64,000 nucleotides of DNA from Monosporascus cannonballus (Eukaryota; Ascomycota; Sordariomycetes; Xylariales). The stretch lies in the NCBI GenBank assembly GCA_004154925.1, contig QJNS01000021.1, positions 1 through 64,000 on the forward strand, in the 5' to 3' direction. The position numbers were made by a program, and so were the translations under genes. This document shows, piece after piece, positions 49,023 to 61,234 of this stretch; position 1 is the first letter of the stretch, and each line of letters starts with the position of its first letter. The notes under the pieces are model-generated. The model was not told the DNA's origin. It saw only the letters and a list, made by a program, of their open reading frames with translations, and did no database searches.

Positions 49023-52000
49023 TCTGCCGATTGTGACGTGCCACGTCCCGCACCATAATACGCCGAGGGGCCAAAATCCGGGGGAGCATTTGGGCCCAAA
49101 ACATGGTGGGTGGATCGTGGGGCTTGGCATTGGGAGGGCGTCCGCAACCCTTGCCCAATCCAGAGAGGTGGAAAATGTGATTAAGTCTAATTCCCGGCTC
49201 GTGCTCCTGGTGAAGCATTATGACAGATGAGCCCGCTACATTACAGGATATGCCTGTCTCCATTGGCCATCGCGTTACTCAAGAGATACCGGTAGATAGG
49301 TAGTATAAAAGCGCATTGTCAGTGATGATCCGCGAGCGTCGCTTTAACCAACTCCATGACCAACGACCCTGTCCTGGGCAAATGCTAGTGCACAGATACA
49401 GGTACAGAACTCACGATACTGCAAAGAAACCTTGCGAGATTACGCCACCAATCGGCTCTGACTCTCTCCTAAGCGTGCTTCTTCTCCCAGCTCCGCTTCC
49501 GGCGCTGGGGCCGGTGCAACGAGCTAGATAGCACCTGACAATCTGTGGTGCCGGGTGTCATTCAGAAAACTACCCTTTATTAATCTAGATGAGCGGTATG
49601 TCACATCGCTTGTTCCACTGCCACGATACCACCCCGACGAGATGCCAGGACGCACGCGCATTGTAAGACAAGATAGCACTAATCGCAAACCGTCGCGGGG
49701 AAGCCGGCGGGTGAGCCATGCCTCCCAACCGCCCCAAGCCTTATAGGCACGCTATCCAAGGTCGAATGACAGCTTCGGAAACGGCCATGGCAACTATATA
49801 CATGAGGATTCTGTCATGAATGCAGAGGCGATCCTGGACCCTGCGCCGCGCCGAAGAACTATCATACGGGCCCCCCGGCGTTTGCCCCCCTTTCCCCCTC
49901 CACCCCCCCTTCGGCACCTTTCTCTGGACCTGCAGGGCACCCCGCATTCGCGCGCTAACCCGGCGATATACTTCGTACTTTGTAATGTAGTCTTCGGCCC
50001 GTACGGTAATCTTAAGAAGGAAGCGCAGAGGAGATGATGCCCACAGGCAATGCACCATGCCATACTGCCTCCTGAGATCCCTCCCCCAGACTGCACCACA
50101 GCCACAACCTACCGTTAAGCTCTCGACTACACGAGGACACTACACCCGGCACCCGGCCCTTTCGCCCTTACATCGCTGGTATTAACAATGTCGTGCAGCA
50201 AAACTGCGTGCGACCTGCGGGGGGTCAGCGTCAGTCGCCAAGCATCGTGAATAATCATAGGCTATATATCCGCGATTATTCTAATTCGAAGTCGCTCCTG
50301 TAGTTTGGGTAGTCAGTGACTGCCAAGGCGTGCCCAAGCCGGGCCGCCTGGGTAGGTAACAATATATCGACGCCGTATACTATGCTTCTGCTCTGGTCTA
50401 AGTCTGGAAGGACGAAGCCCTTGGCGGGGAGACATTCTACCGTGCAGTGGGGCCCAGTGGTTCGGTGCGAACTTGGAGCGAGCCGGGATCAGGTGGAGCC
50501 TCAGCGATGGGCGCTTTTTGCGCTGTGACGGTCCCTGCGCCGCCTCTCCTCGGCACGGCACACGGATGAAAACGGCCACAAATGCCGGAGGCTGATCGGA
50601 TGGACCACTCCATAATAATCACGGGACCTTCTCGGGGGGTTCGGGATCTAATGACGAATCGCCACGCTTGCTGGGCTGCCCCTGAAGCAGGATCGACAGG
50701 GTGTTGTGTGGTGCATCTGATAGTGGCGGCCATTCGCGGGTCTCTGCACGCAATAATAATCCCCTGTAATCCATTGATGAAGCAGACGGTTTCTTACTGG
50801 TTAATCGATTGGGCCAGACCGGCGGTCGCCAGGCCGAGACTTGAATGGGCGATCCTTACCGTCGTCAGACGAGCACCATGCAGGTTTTTACCGCCCTCAA
50901 AGTAAGCAAGCCACGATTGTGCAGCAATGTCGATCCTTGGTTGAAAGCTCAAAGGCCAGGCTATCCCGGGCGGCCTCAATCGCTGTGCCCAGGCCCATGG
51001 GCTCCAGCCGGTATGTCATTGATCGACGTCTTGTTACCACACGTAAGATTTCGGCAGTCTGCTATAACCCGTACAGTCATCGGAATCCTCGGGGATTTAG
51101 TGCTGCGCTTGCGATCATGGCTATCTCCCACACTTGCAGCAACCGCATATCCCAAAATAGAAACGCGTAGGATCCCTAAATTAAAGCAATGGGTCGCAGG
51201 TAGAGATCCTGCGAAGGAAATACCCGACCCGACCAGAGATGAAGACCATTAGACATATGCGCGGCATGTGCATGCGGACAGGGGCTCGTCATGCGTTTAC
51301 ACGCAGGACGTTGGAACCCACTTTGGCGGGGGTCACGCCGGCTTCCACGGGAAAATTGGGATGACATCAATTCAATCATTGAGTCACTTGGGTCAGTGCT
51401 TCCGCGATGACGGATTGGAGCATCATTCCGCGTCGCCCAAGAGCCGTCGTCTCCGATGTTTGCTTCCCCGCCACGCGGAGGGCACTTCGTCAGCTTTGCA
51501 CGTAGGGAGGGCTGGAGGACGAGGAAGCACGAAAGTGATTAATCAACTCGACAAACAGTTGGTGTGCGCCCTGTCACCTAACCCCCATTCGCCCAAGAAC
51601 GAGATAGGCGAGACAAACCCTCGCGTTGCGCCCAGTCACGTCGGCGAGCAATGGAGAAAACAGGGGAAATAGAGGGGGTTGTCGCCCTGCGCGGTGTGTC
51701 TCCGCGGGAAGCAAGCCTGGTAGGACAAACACCTACCCACGCGGGATGCGCAGATATGATGACACCCCCCAGGGAACAGCATCCGGCATGTGAGACAGGA
51801 CCGATTGATCTAGGTACTGGCTGGCAACCGCATGGCCATGCATAGGCCAGCCATGCAAAGCCCCATGCAACCCTCTGTGTCTCCCCTCGACGCAGGACGA
51901 GTCGCGCTAGGAACGCAGGTGGCGAACGCTCCCGCTGTGGCGCTCAGCTTCTGCTCCAGGGGCGCGCAGCCACGGGCAAGGCAAGGCAAGGCAAGCTGAG

Positions 52001-52500
52001 ATGCCTATATTGGTAGGTCTAGGGTCCTGGACGCGAGAGCGCCGCACGCCGCCGCGCTCTTCTATAGTACGCTCTCTGCAGGTCTCCGCCTTGGCTTGCG
52101 CCCCCTGAAGCAATGGCATACTACCAGTCGGTTAGGATAGGAGACTGGTTGATTGATTGGGCCAGGGCTCCAGCACCACACGCACGCACGACCGCCCATT
52201 AAAGGAAGCCGTCGTACGATATCTAGGACCCGAGAAATCCCGTTTCCGAATCTCCCACGGGGACCGCGCGATGTGTGTGGTTGTCTCGCTACGCCTGATG
52301 AGTCTACGTACGTCAAATGGGTATCTGATGTCTCGGATCTCCCATGTGGCCCGATTGATTCAAGGGAACCTGCTCCTTTCCAGGTTGCGTGGATGCGCGT
52401 GCACCCCCACGCCTTCGGGATGCCACGCTTAGTCATTGCACGGCCTCAGGGGTACGGCCTATGGTTCTAGCCCGCCCAATGACGGGCCGGGACGCAAGCT
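49023..52500. other. GC-rich gene-poor region
   Basis: This is the most GC-rich part of the window. Overlapping ORFs in several frames (for example around 50,300-50,900 and 52,060-52,470) show no recognised domain and mutually contradictory frames. A short GGCAA tandem repeat lies at about 51,974-51,995. No RNA gene is seen. Confidence 0.5.
49871..49909 (-). other. G-quadruplex-forming tract on the minus strand
   Basis: C runs at 49,871-49,876, 49,885-49,890, 49,894-49,898 and 49,903-49,909 are four G runs of 5-7 on the minus strand, separated by loops of 3-8 bases. This satisfies a four-run quadruplex pattern. Confidence 0.7.
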
Positions 52501-55500
52501 GTATGCCACATCCCGCAGTCATACCATAACGTGACTTCGAATTAACGCTTCAAGATTAAGTGCGACTTAATAAGTGCTTTCACGGCTTATCGTTTCGCGT
52601 GATATGACAGTATGTCCGAATCGGACTGGCATACTGATACCAGGAATTTCCGAGTTCTGATTCCATAACTAAGAGTTCCGACTCCCATTATCTGTCTCGA
52701 AATGTCAAGCGAGGATCGGGGACGACGTGGGATATACCCGGCCTCGAAGCTCTTTGCAGTTACACAACAGCATGGGCTGATCTGCCTTATCAGATATGGT
52801 TCGATGTTATCACCCGTACCGTGTCACATACTCTTTTGGGTATGCCGTCGCCTGACTCCGTCCTTCCTAGCGCTTGGCCTGGTAGCAACACAAATCTCAT
52901 TCGTTGGAAACAATTTGTAAGTAAAGCATTTTACTTGGGAGAGTCGAGCGACCGTGTAATTCGCATCTAAACTAACCCGTCCCTAGTAAAGCTGCAGCTT
53001 ATCAAAGTTTCGTTGAGGGGAATAGCACAATGTTAGGGTTCCCAGGTAAGTCTAAGAGCTGCTCAGATGCGTTCTTTTAGACGTCAATTCACCCAGTAGA
53101 GTCACCGTGCTGATTTAGTTAGACAGCATCCACAACAGAAACTGTTCAATGGTCCCTATCAGCCGCATATGTGCCATAGAGCTTGCAAAACTTAGGAAGT
53201 TGAGGGGTTTCTGTGACACAGGTTGCCAGGCGTTACCTTACCTTCCCCAGGGGGAAATTACCTATGCCCCGAATGGCGGGCGGATATCTGAACAAAGTCC
53301 CGTGCTATTACTAATACTTTCTCGAAGACCGACCAGAAGCTCGAACCATAACAATGCCTTACCCCTGAGCCCAATAGCTGCTCATGTCATCATTATATGT
53401 CTAGCACTCGGCCCGACTATTGTCAAACGAGGTGATTACTATGTCCATTCTGGAGAACTATATTATCCGCCAGGAGACACTGGACCCGAGATTGCGTGCG
53501 ACTCCCTTGAATACTCATCCTACATTTAACACCTCCCTGCTTCCGCCTAACGATGTATACAGAGCCTATATGTTACAGTGCTGCTTAAGCATGTGCCAAG
53601 CTCTTGGCAAGACGGCTCCTACATGAGAGACTCAGCGTGGACTTCATGCATTGGTTGGCAGTCTTATGCAAGCTCTATTCCATATGGAGCTATGATTTAT
53701 ATATGAGCAGCTTCTGTTGACGTTAACGGCCAGTATTGTACACAGTAGGAGTCGTCTGATGTCACAGAACTTGCCTGTGTCGATCCCCGTTCTCTTTTAG
53801 CCTGTTCAACTTCAAGGGGTAAGAAACGAAGCACGGACCACTATGGGGCGAGCTACGTCTCCCCTATCTGAACCTGTAGTTTAATTTTTACACGCACTGC
53901 GCCAGGAGTGCTTCTCCTCTCGTATAGTAAGGGCATTTATGAATACCTTGAACAATGACATTTTACTGTTGGGAAACCTACAAATAATGAGATGGCAACT
54001 GTTGGGTTATGATCACGTGAAAAGTTGACCCTTTAGCGGGTTTGGACATACTGCCAGACTTACACTCCTTTCACGTGTTTCTAACTATTTACCTCCTAGT
54101 TATGGGTGAAGAGTAACGAGTATGAGTTCGTCAAGATTCGGCTTCAGGATCAAGGATGATAAGATCGTATCGAACCTGGAAGAGGCGTCGAAGACACCTC
54201 TCATAAGTGGGAACTCGTTGAAGTTGATGATAACACCATTTTTGTAAGTGGTAGGTGACATGGACGAGACATGAGTGATCGAAGTTGTGGTCACTATTCC
54301 CGCAATCTTGTCTGCCATCTTATCCGCCCCAGCTCAACAAGGAATTAAAACAAGTAGCCTGTTATGCCAAGAAGCGGTCCTCACTCCTACTCAGCCTCAC
54401 TTTCACAGCTTAGACAATAAGACACTCAGTATCCATTCAGGTCCGTCTTTCAATATAATTTATGCTCTGGCTAGTAATATTGTCCTCGGCATTGTTACAC
54501 AAATGCCACGACGAGATCTCTCCGCCATTCTTCATGCTGACTGAACGGTCTGAGAAGAAGGTGAGAATGCGCTGATTGTGCTTACCAACTATTGGGCCAA
54601 ACAACGCGACGAAAGTAGACGGAGATCCCTCCACATCAAGGATCCCCCATCCAAGGCCGTTAGGGACATCGGGTACCTAGCATATCGGGATGGTCTGGGA
54701 GGGATCACCGAGAAGGAACGCACCGACCTTTCGTGGGAAGCCCGCTACTCAGTGAACCTCCTTCTTTACAACATCTTCAAGCAGCTATGGAAAGCACTAG
54801 ATAAGCTGATGTGAAATACACTTTTTGTGCATGCTAGCTTGCGAAGATTCTAATCAGCAGTGTCACAACCGTAGAAAAGACACGGTGGGAAGAGAGCGAA
54901 AATGTGGCGGACAGGGCAATTCAACCTGGCCTGCCATGGATCCGGCCGGAGCATTCGAAGGATATCCTGAAAAGTCATGACATTCCCAGGACGAATAATC
55001 TATTCATCCATGTGGCCGATCGCTATGAGGAGCGACGGTCGAAGCTCAAAGAAGAGACGAACCAGAATACTGAGTTGTGTGACAAGCACTTGCTTAGACA
55101 ACCACTAGAATGCACCACGGCATCCCAAGATCATTCAAAGCCAGTCACGATCATTGAAGCCCTAGTTCTCAGAAAGAGCGTAAACATCAATGCCCGTCCC
55201 CGTGCCGAAGGAGAACATAACCAGTGTCCCGGCGTCTTATACTAAAGCCCCCGAGACCGAAGAGAAGGAGGTGAGAATCGTGGCGCGTTTTCTCGAAGGA
55301 TACAAGGGTTCGAGACAAGGAAGTGGTCGCAGGCGTCTAGCTTGATGGAATCTACACTATTCAAGAGCCGAGATGGTCGCTTCTCTATAAGGAAGGGATC
55401 GACTGGCCGAGATTGAGAAGCTCCAGCCCATGTGCGTCGGAAACGCTCTTAAATGCCCATGTAACCTTGACCCTGATCACGGTTCCGTGCATCACCAGGC

Positions 55501-56934
55501 TCTGCAGCTACTAACAGATATATCTAAGGCTCTGAGGCGTCACGTGGTCCAGTCTTCACCACACATATTATATACTCTATGTTGCCTTAAAGATTGCAGC
55601 GGGTCAAGTGGAGGGTGCAGCTGGTCCAGTGCCTTCTCTGTGTAAAAGTCTGATATGTTACATGTCAAATACATCATAAATAAAAGGAACCAGTGGAATT
55701 CAGTTCATATCGCGAGGAGAGGAAAGCGCAGCAGTGAGCTCTAGAGGCTGACTTTGAATTCGCCATCAACATCATGAGACAAACTCTCAGTAGTATAGTT
55801 ATGAGGTAGGGGCCATTAGGATGTTACTGCAGGAGGAAGACAAGGCGCGTGTTGAGGAACTATGAGGATATATGTTTGAAATGGCTCCCAGGCGACACGA
55901 CTACTCAGATATACGATCAAGAGACTAATTATTTTCTCAAAGGTGCTTATCAAAAACTGCCACCAACTATCACAGCGAGACAGGACTGCATAAATGGGCT
56001 CGAAGGAAAAGCAAGGATCTGCCGTGATTTAGCAATGAACCTTTATTACGCTACGCCTAATCGGTGCCCGTCTTGTCACCTATTAATGATGACCATACCA
56101 TCGATTCTCTACGGTCTCGCCTTGCGAGAGCTTCTAGCGACCTAGCGGCTCTGGTAAGTCGCCCTCTCCTAACAAAGTCTTTGGTTCCTCATTCGCCACA
56201 ATCCTCTGCCCGAAAGTCATGAGTGCTTCACGCGTGCTCGACGACGACTACTGCCCACGGCAAGACGGGACCAATCGCCGCCTTCCGGGCCAGGTTTGCC
56301 ATCACCCGCACGCCCGCGCGCCCGCCCCTGAAGCATCGCTAACTCCGCCACAGTGGCTTCCTTCGTCGCGAGATCCGGGTTACATCACAAGTGTTCGCCT
56401 GTACCTTTACCTTCGCGTCCGATCTCACAGTGGCGATCAGTGAGGTTCCGTATGCTGCGCCGCCGACGATGATCGCCGACACTACGGCGACCGTGACAGC
56501 GCGGGCCAATTATGCGACGTATACGGAACCATAGGGCGGCGGGTGACGGGCGACCCGCCTGGCCCGCCTCGGAGTCTATCTACGGGGACATGGACAACCC
56601 CCGAATCTGTTTTCTCGAGCACCCGCACGTCCGCCGCAGGTGTCTCGACGGGTCCCGCTGCCGGTGCAGAGGGCTGGCGTCGGTGTGGCGTCTCGGTCAC
56701 GTTTTTATTACTTCTCACGTCTTACGTCTTCGAGTACGTGATACAACAGCGACTCCAGCCGCGAAAGACCCGCTTCACGACATCGACACATCCACGGTTC
56801 ACTTCAGATGCTTTGTCAGTCCGCCTATGAGCAAAATGAGCTCGACGGTATGCAGTTGCCGGAATTATCCGACACATAGTAGCGCAAAAATCTCGGTAAA
56901 TTTCTGCAAGTTCCAAAAATTCGCGCATTTTTTG
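52501..56934. other. GC-balanced region with possible decayed coding fragments
   Basis: No intact gene is recognised. The most protein-like stretches on the plus strand are 54,578-54,814 (KAVRDIGYLAYRDGLGG, then NLLLYNIFKQLWKALDKLM), 54,904-55,245 and 55,849-56,145. They lie in different frames; the last two open with GTG or TTG rather than ATG. They could be exons of a decayed gene or chance. A Ser/Thr/Ala-rich stretch ending in a hydrophobic segment (about 56,580-56,750) is equally uncertain. Confidence 0.4.
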
Positions 56935-57009
56935 CATTCTAACACTAATTAATATCTTTCAACTTTTCATTATAAATAAATAACGCAACTTAAATTTAAT
57001 TATTTTGAA

Positions 57010-57043
<34 letters not shown>

Positions 57044-57368
57044 TATTATTTATTACAATATAAAGCATATATAATTATTATATATGTTAAAATGTAACGT
57101 AGTTTTCGGTATATTTAAGTTATTTATATGTATTTTAAAAAAGTTTAAAAATTTTAACTTATTAATTTCGTCTAATATATTATATACTAATAGGTATTTT
57201 AAAAATTATTTTTCATTTCCTAATACTTCAAATCAAACTTAATTTTTAAGATTTAGAACAATATAATAAATTCATTAAATAATAATGCAAAATATATTTA
57301 TGTTAAAGCTATATTATTAAGGCTGAGCTAAATATACAGAAAATCAATATACAATATAATTTGCACTA
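56935..57368. other. AT-rich margin after the second composition boundary
   Basis: Composition switches from GC-balanced to AT-rich at about 56,935. No gene is seen. Left of the TRIM, CACTA at 57,364-57,368 is its target duplication. Confidence 0.75.
57010..57043. repeat. (ATA)n microsatellite
   Basis: About eleven uninterrupted trinucleotide units directly after the composition boundary. Confidence 0.95.
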
Positions 57369-57845
57369 TATTATGGCACGAAAACAAAGGCGTAACCATC
57401 ACACCACTAAAAGTGGAACGTTATTATTTCGAACATTAACCGTCTTCTTCTGCCCTATATATCTACAAGGTGTTACTTAGTACTATAATAATAGGTTCTT
57501 CTTCAAATTATACCGTCCCGATATAATTAATTAAAAATTAAAGGCCCTTTATTGAAAATCGCTTAACCGTTCGATAATTTTCGAATTATGCGTTAATTTA
57601 AGCCCTGTGCTTAAGATAACTGCGTTAACTGAAAGTCCGCCTCGTACGTCCCTTTTACATACGAAGTAAATTAACTGTCCAGTCCAGGAATCGAACGCAA
57701 AACCTATGGAGGAGCTGACAAACTGTTACGGTACGAGAACAAAGACGTAACCATCATATTACTAAAAATGGAATGTTATCAGCTCGAGCACTGACCGTCT
57801 TGTTCTGCCCTATATATCTACAAGGTGTCACTTAGTACCGTGACA
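57369..57845. mobile_element. TRIM-like miniature LTR element (477 bp)
   Basis: Two direct repeats of exactly 122 bp (57,369-57,490 and 57,724-57,845) flank a 233-bp core that has no ORF. The repeats begin TGTTACGGTAC and end GTACCGTGACA in the better copy, and carry RIP-type substitutions in the other. A perfect CACTA duplication lies at 57,364-57,368 and 57,846-57,850. These are the hallmarks of terminal-repeat retrotransposons in miniature. A purine run on the minus strand next to the left repeat (GAAGAAGAACC) would fit minus orientation, but GGAGGAG near the right repeat fits plus, so strand is left open. It must be mobilised by another element's proteins. Confidence 0.88.
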
Positions 57846-57850
57846 CACTA

Positions 57851-58475
57851 TAAATGCTATGCCCAATATTTTCGAACACGATAATTTATCCATGGTTTTC
57901 ATAGTTAGGATAGATTATACCTTACTCCTATAAAGTCTTACTTTAACGAGCCTAGTGAAGCGTAAAAATTAAGATAGCAATTTATCATTTTATCTAATTT
58001 TGTTTACACTGTTACGACTTTTTAAAAAGAACTTTTTTTAATATATTGATTTTTAAATTAATTATTATATTAATTATATTTAAAAACTTATAAGAAAAAA
58101 TCTGGTTTATTTTCCGAATGTATATAATTTCAATATAACAAACCGGCGAAATATAAATATTTTAAAGTAATTTCCGATGTAAACACCGAGATTCTAATGT
58201 AACGAACCTGTCATACATCCACCTGGAGGTATGAGCAGTATCCGAAATGGGTCTTGATTTGCAAGTAACAATAGGGCGAGGAATGATTCAGTGGTTTGTT
58301 AAAGATATTTGCGTACTCTTTCTACAGTAAAGAACGACTGCCTCTGATTGCAGGCTTAGATTGATAGCTAAGGAGCGAAACTAAGTAGGTACTATTTACA
58401 TGAGAATCTGAACCATTATATATCCAACTCCCCTAAGTGAACGTCCTTGGCTTCCCCGTTCAATCTCTGCAGCCT
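57851..58475. other. spacer with a shared repeat fragment and a GC-balanced patch
   Basis: 57,942-58,010 resembles 15,862-15,925. About 58,190-58,480 is distinctly less AT-rich and shows few RIP-type features, so it may be unique DNA. No gene is recognised. CTCTG at 58,476-58,480 should be the left duplication of Chv-3. Confidence 0.5.
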
Positions 58476-58480
58476 CTCTG

Positions 58481-58885
58481 TATTACGACCTGACAGGCCT
58501 AGGCCTGCGGAAACGGTCGCAACGATAAGGATAACACGGCCCACTTCGTAAGTCACGTAATAAGTGATTACTGGTATGTTAATAATTACCATTAAATAAT
58601 TAAAATTACAGGAGATCGTAATTATTACGGGAAACATAATTAATAATAATTACTAAAATAAGTTAAAATTATATTTATATATATATATTTTATATTATAA
58701 ATAATATTAACATATAATATTTATTAATATTAATCGTTTATTTACTTATCGTTATTTAAAATTTTTTTAGTATTACGAAACGTAATAAGTTATAATATAT
58801 ATTATTTAAATTCTTACGACATTTGTATTAATATATATCTGTATAATTTAAGTATAAGAGCTGGTTGAACTATATAGCCGTTATA
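58481..58885 (+). repeat. 5' LTR of Chv-3 (405 bp)
   Basis: U3 start TATTACGACCTGAC differs from Chv-1 and Chv-2, but the R-U5 part (from about 58,740) is clearly the same family, including ATTACGAAACGTAATA and the GCCGTTATA end. Confidence 0.85.
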
Positions 58886-59757
58886 TATTGCAAATTTTTA
58901 TTTAGTAATGCTGTTAAACTTTAAGTAATACCTTTTTAATTAAGATATCGACCAGTATCTAAGTACTTTTTACGGCTACGTAACTTTAGGCCAGAATTAA
59001 AAAACTTAAGAAACAAGTTTAATAATTCGCAAAATAAGTGGTAACTGCTTTAATACGTACTGTTGTACTACGATATAAGACAAAAAAAATCTTGACTTTA
59101 TAATAAAAAAGAAAGCGTTAAAGTTTCTTTACCTAAATACGAATATATTTCCGTTTTTAAAATCTAAATAAGCTCGTAATTAGAATTTTAGCTATGGCAG
59201 CCTTTTTTATAAAAAACGCTTTAGACTAGTTTAAACTAGTTATAAGGAATTATTTAGAAAACGTTACGGCCGATTAGGAAAGTTTATTGGGACTTTTTTT
59301 CTAATTACGTAATTTTTTATTAAAAAAATTCAAGGTTAATATCGAAAATCTGAATAAAAAACGAACGGTTACGTAATAAATTTTAAAATTCCAGTCCAAA
59401 AACTTATTTGGAAATATCTCATTATTTTCAAAACCTTTATTGGTAAAACAAGATAAACGGATAACGAAAGCGATAATTTAATCGACATATTTTATAACAA
59501 CTTAAACAATAACGTTAAAAATAAAATTATTAAGTTTTTAAAATCTAGGACTTTAAATCGTTATATTATTAAAGCAGTTAAAATTAATAATAAATTATAC
59601 GAACGACGTATAGAAAAAAAAATAATACATTTTAAGACATGGAGGCCAATGAGCAAACTAGAGAAAAAAACGCGATATACTACTCATATGCTATAGTATA
59701 ACACTAGAACTTATAGAACTCGAAACAATTTAGTACAAAAATAAAAGCCAAAGTAGG

Positions 59758-59799
59758 TGCTATAACTGTGGCAAGATAAGATATTATCAAAGCATCTGT
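59758..59799 (+). pseudogene. gag zinc knuckle of Chv-3
   Basis: CX2CX4HX4C spacing with three Cys intact and the His read as Tyr. This is the best-preserved knuckle in the window. Confidence 0.8.
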
Positions 59800-61234
59800 A
59801 AAAAGCCTAAAAATTACGATAAAATAATTAAATATCCGTACCGAAAAAAGAATCCAGAAATAACTAAAAAACAATAACAAAGTTATTAACATAATTTAGG
59901 CCTAGCATTAATAAAGACTATTACGATAAAATATTTAATAAAAATACGAAAGATCAAAAACTTAACCTAAAAAAATGTTTAAAAAAATAACAAAAAGCCC
60001 TTAAAATAATTTAAAAAATATTAGAAATAGACGAAAAATATTTGCCATAAACCTCTTAACCGATATGGTAAAATATACGCTATATATTACAAACGACATT
60101 ATTATTTAGTATACTACCATTAGAAAAAGTTTATTTATTAATATATCAAACGTATGTATAAAAAAGAATTCGATTTTTCTAATTAAATCGATAGCAATAA
60201 AATAAATAAACGGTAATATTAACATTTTCGAATTATTATTTTATAAAATAAAATCGATAAACCAAACGCTTTATAAAATTAGTTCAAAGGAAAATAATGT
60301 TCGTAAAAAACGTTTTTGGCTTTTATAACTAATATAATTATTAAACCGCAAAAAGGTTACTTTAGCATATTGTAAAGAATTAGTACTAAAAAGTTATTAC
60401 AGATTTTCATTTTTAATTAATATTTATTATAAATCCTAAAGAAATATAGATTTTAAACAAGGAACTTAAATAATTTATTTAAATATCTTATCAACATAAT
60501 AATAAATTATAAAGGGATTGATGATATATTATATACTTTACGAAAAAAACGGTTCATTTATTAGGAAAAGGAATTCTAACAACATCAAAAGTATTTAATC
60601 TAATTAAAAGGAATAATACGCCAACAAAAACGATAAATATAGCAATTTGACGTATTATACGAAAAAGTGTAACTAGGTTCCATAAATTTGAAAAGAAATT
60701 AAAAAAGAGTTATTTGTAAAAAAGCTGCAAAATAAAGAAACTTTAAAAAATTAAAAGAAATTTTTAAAAAAGGCTTTAAATGTAACGATAAAAACAGTTA
60801 ATAACTTTATTATCTTAAATATACGAATAGAAACATATTAATATACCGCAATAGTAGATTACGAAGTTTTAAGCGGAAATTATATTGTACTAAACATAAT
60901 TAATAAGCTTAAATTACTATAAAAATACAAATTAAACCCTTATATAACTATAAATGCCGAAGGTTGGGATTTCGCTTACGATAACGAAAAATCTTACGCG
61001 AAATTAATCACTTCGAGATCTTTATTTAAGGACGATATTAAAGAGCTGATTTCGATATCGTTTTACTTGGGAATTACGATATGATCTTAAAAAACCATGG
61101 ATGCACCAATATAAGGCTTTGATTAATGGAAGGACTGGCCAGGTGAAGTTCGTTTTATACCCCATCGACAGGCGAAAGAAAGAAAAACTGAGATCTTAAC
61201 ATTCGATCGAAAATGGTAACGAATGCAGGCATAA

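Larger units (their letters stand above)
58481..61234 (+). mobile_element. Chv-3, chromovirus with alternative U3, interrupted by Chv-4
   Basis: The 5' LTR (58,481-58,885) begins TATTACGACCTGAC and ends GCCGTTATA. The internal region follows Chv-1 order: gag knuckle at 59,758-59,799 with three of four ligands intact (CYNCGKIRYY, then Cys), and a protease-like region near 60,780-61,090. The element is cut at 61,234 in the stretch that corresponds to Chv-1 position about 3,260, where Chv-4 starts. The last 145 bp (61,090-61,234) are almost free of RIP, unlike the rest. Its 3' half must lie beyond the window. Confidence 0.85.

Noticed and set aside
51188..51216. T-arm-like hairpin (GCAGG, seven-base loop, CCTGC) suggesting a tRNA
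   Set aside because: The loop lacks TTCRA and no acceptor, D or anticodon arm fits around it.
54904..55245. 113-codon plus-strand ORF as a gene
   Set aside because: It starts at GTG, has no domain and cannot be joined to the 54,578-54,814 ORF in frame without an assumed intron. Reported only as a possible decayed fragment.
57680..57705. tRNA-like B-box in the TRIM core (minus-strand GTTCGATTCC), suggesting a SINE
   Set aside because: No A-box at proper distance and no T-stem pairing. The 122-bp LTRs with a 5-bp duplication explain the element better.
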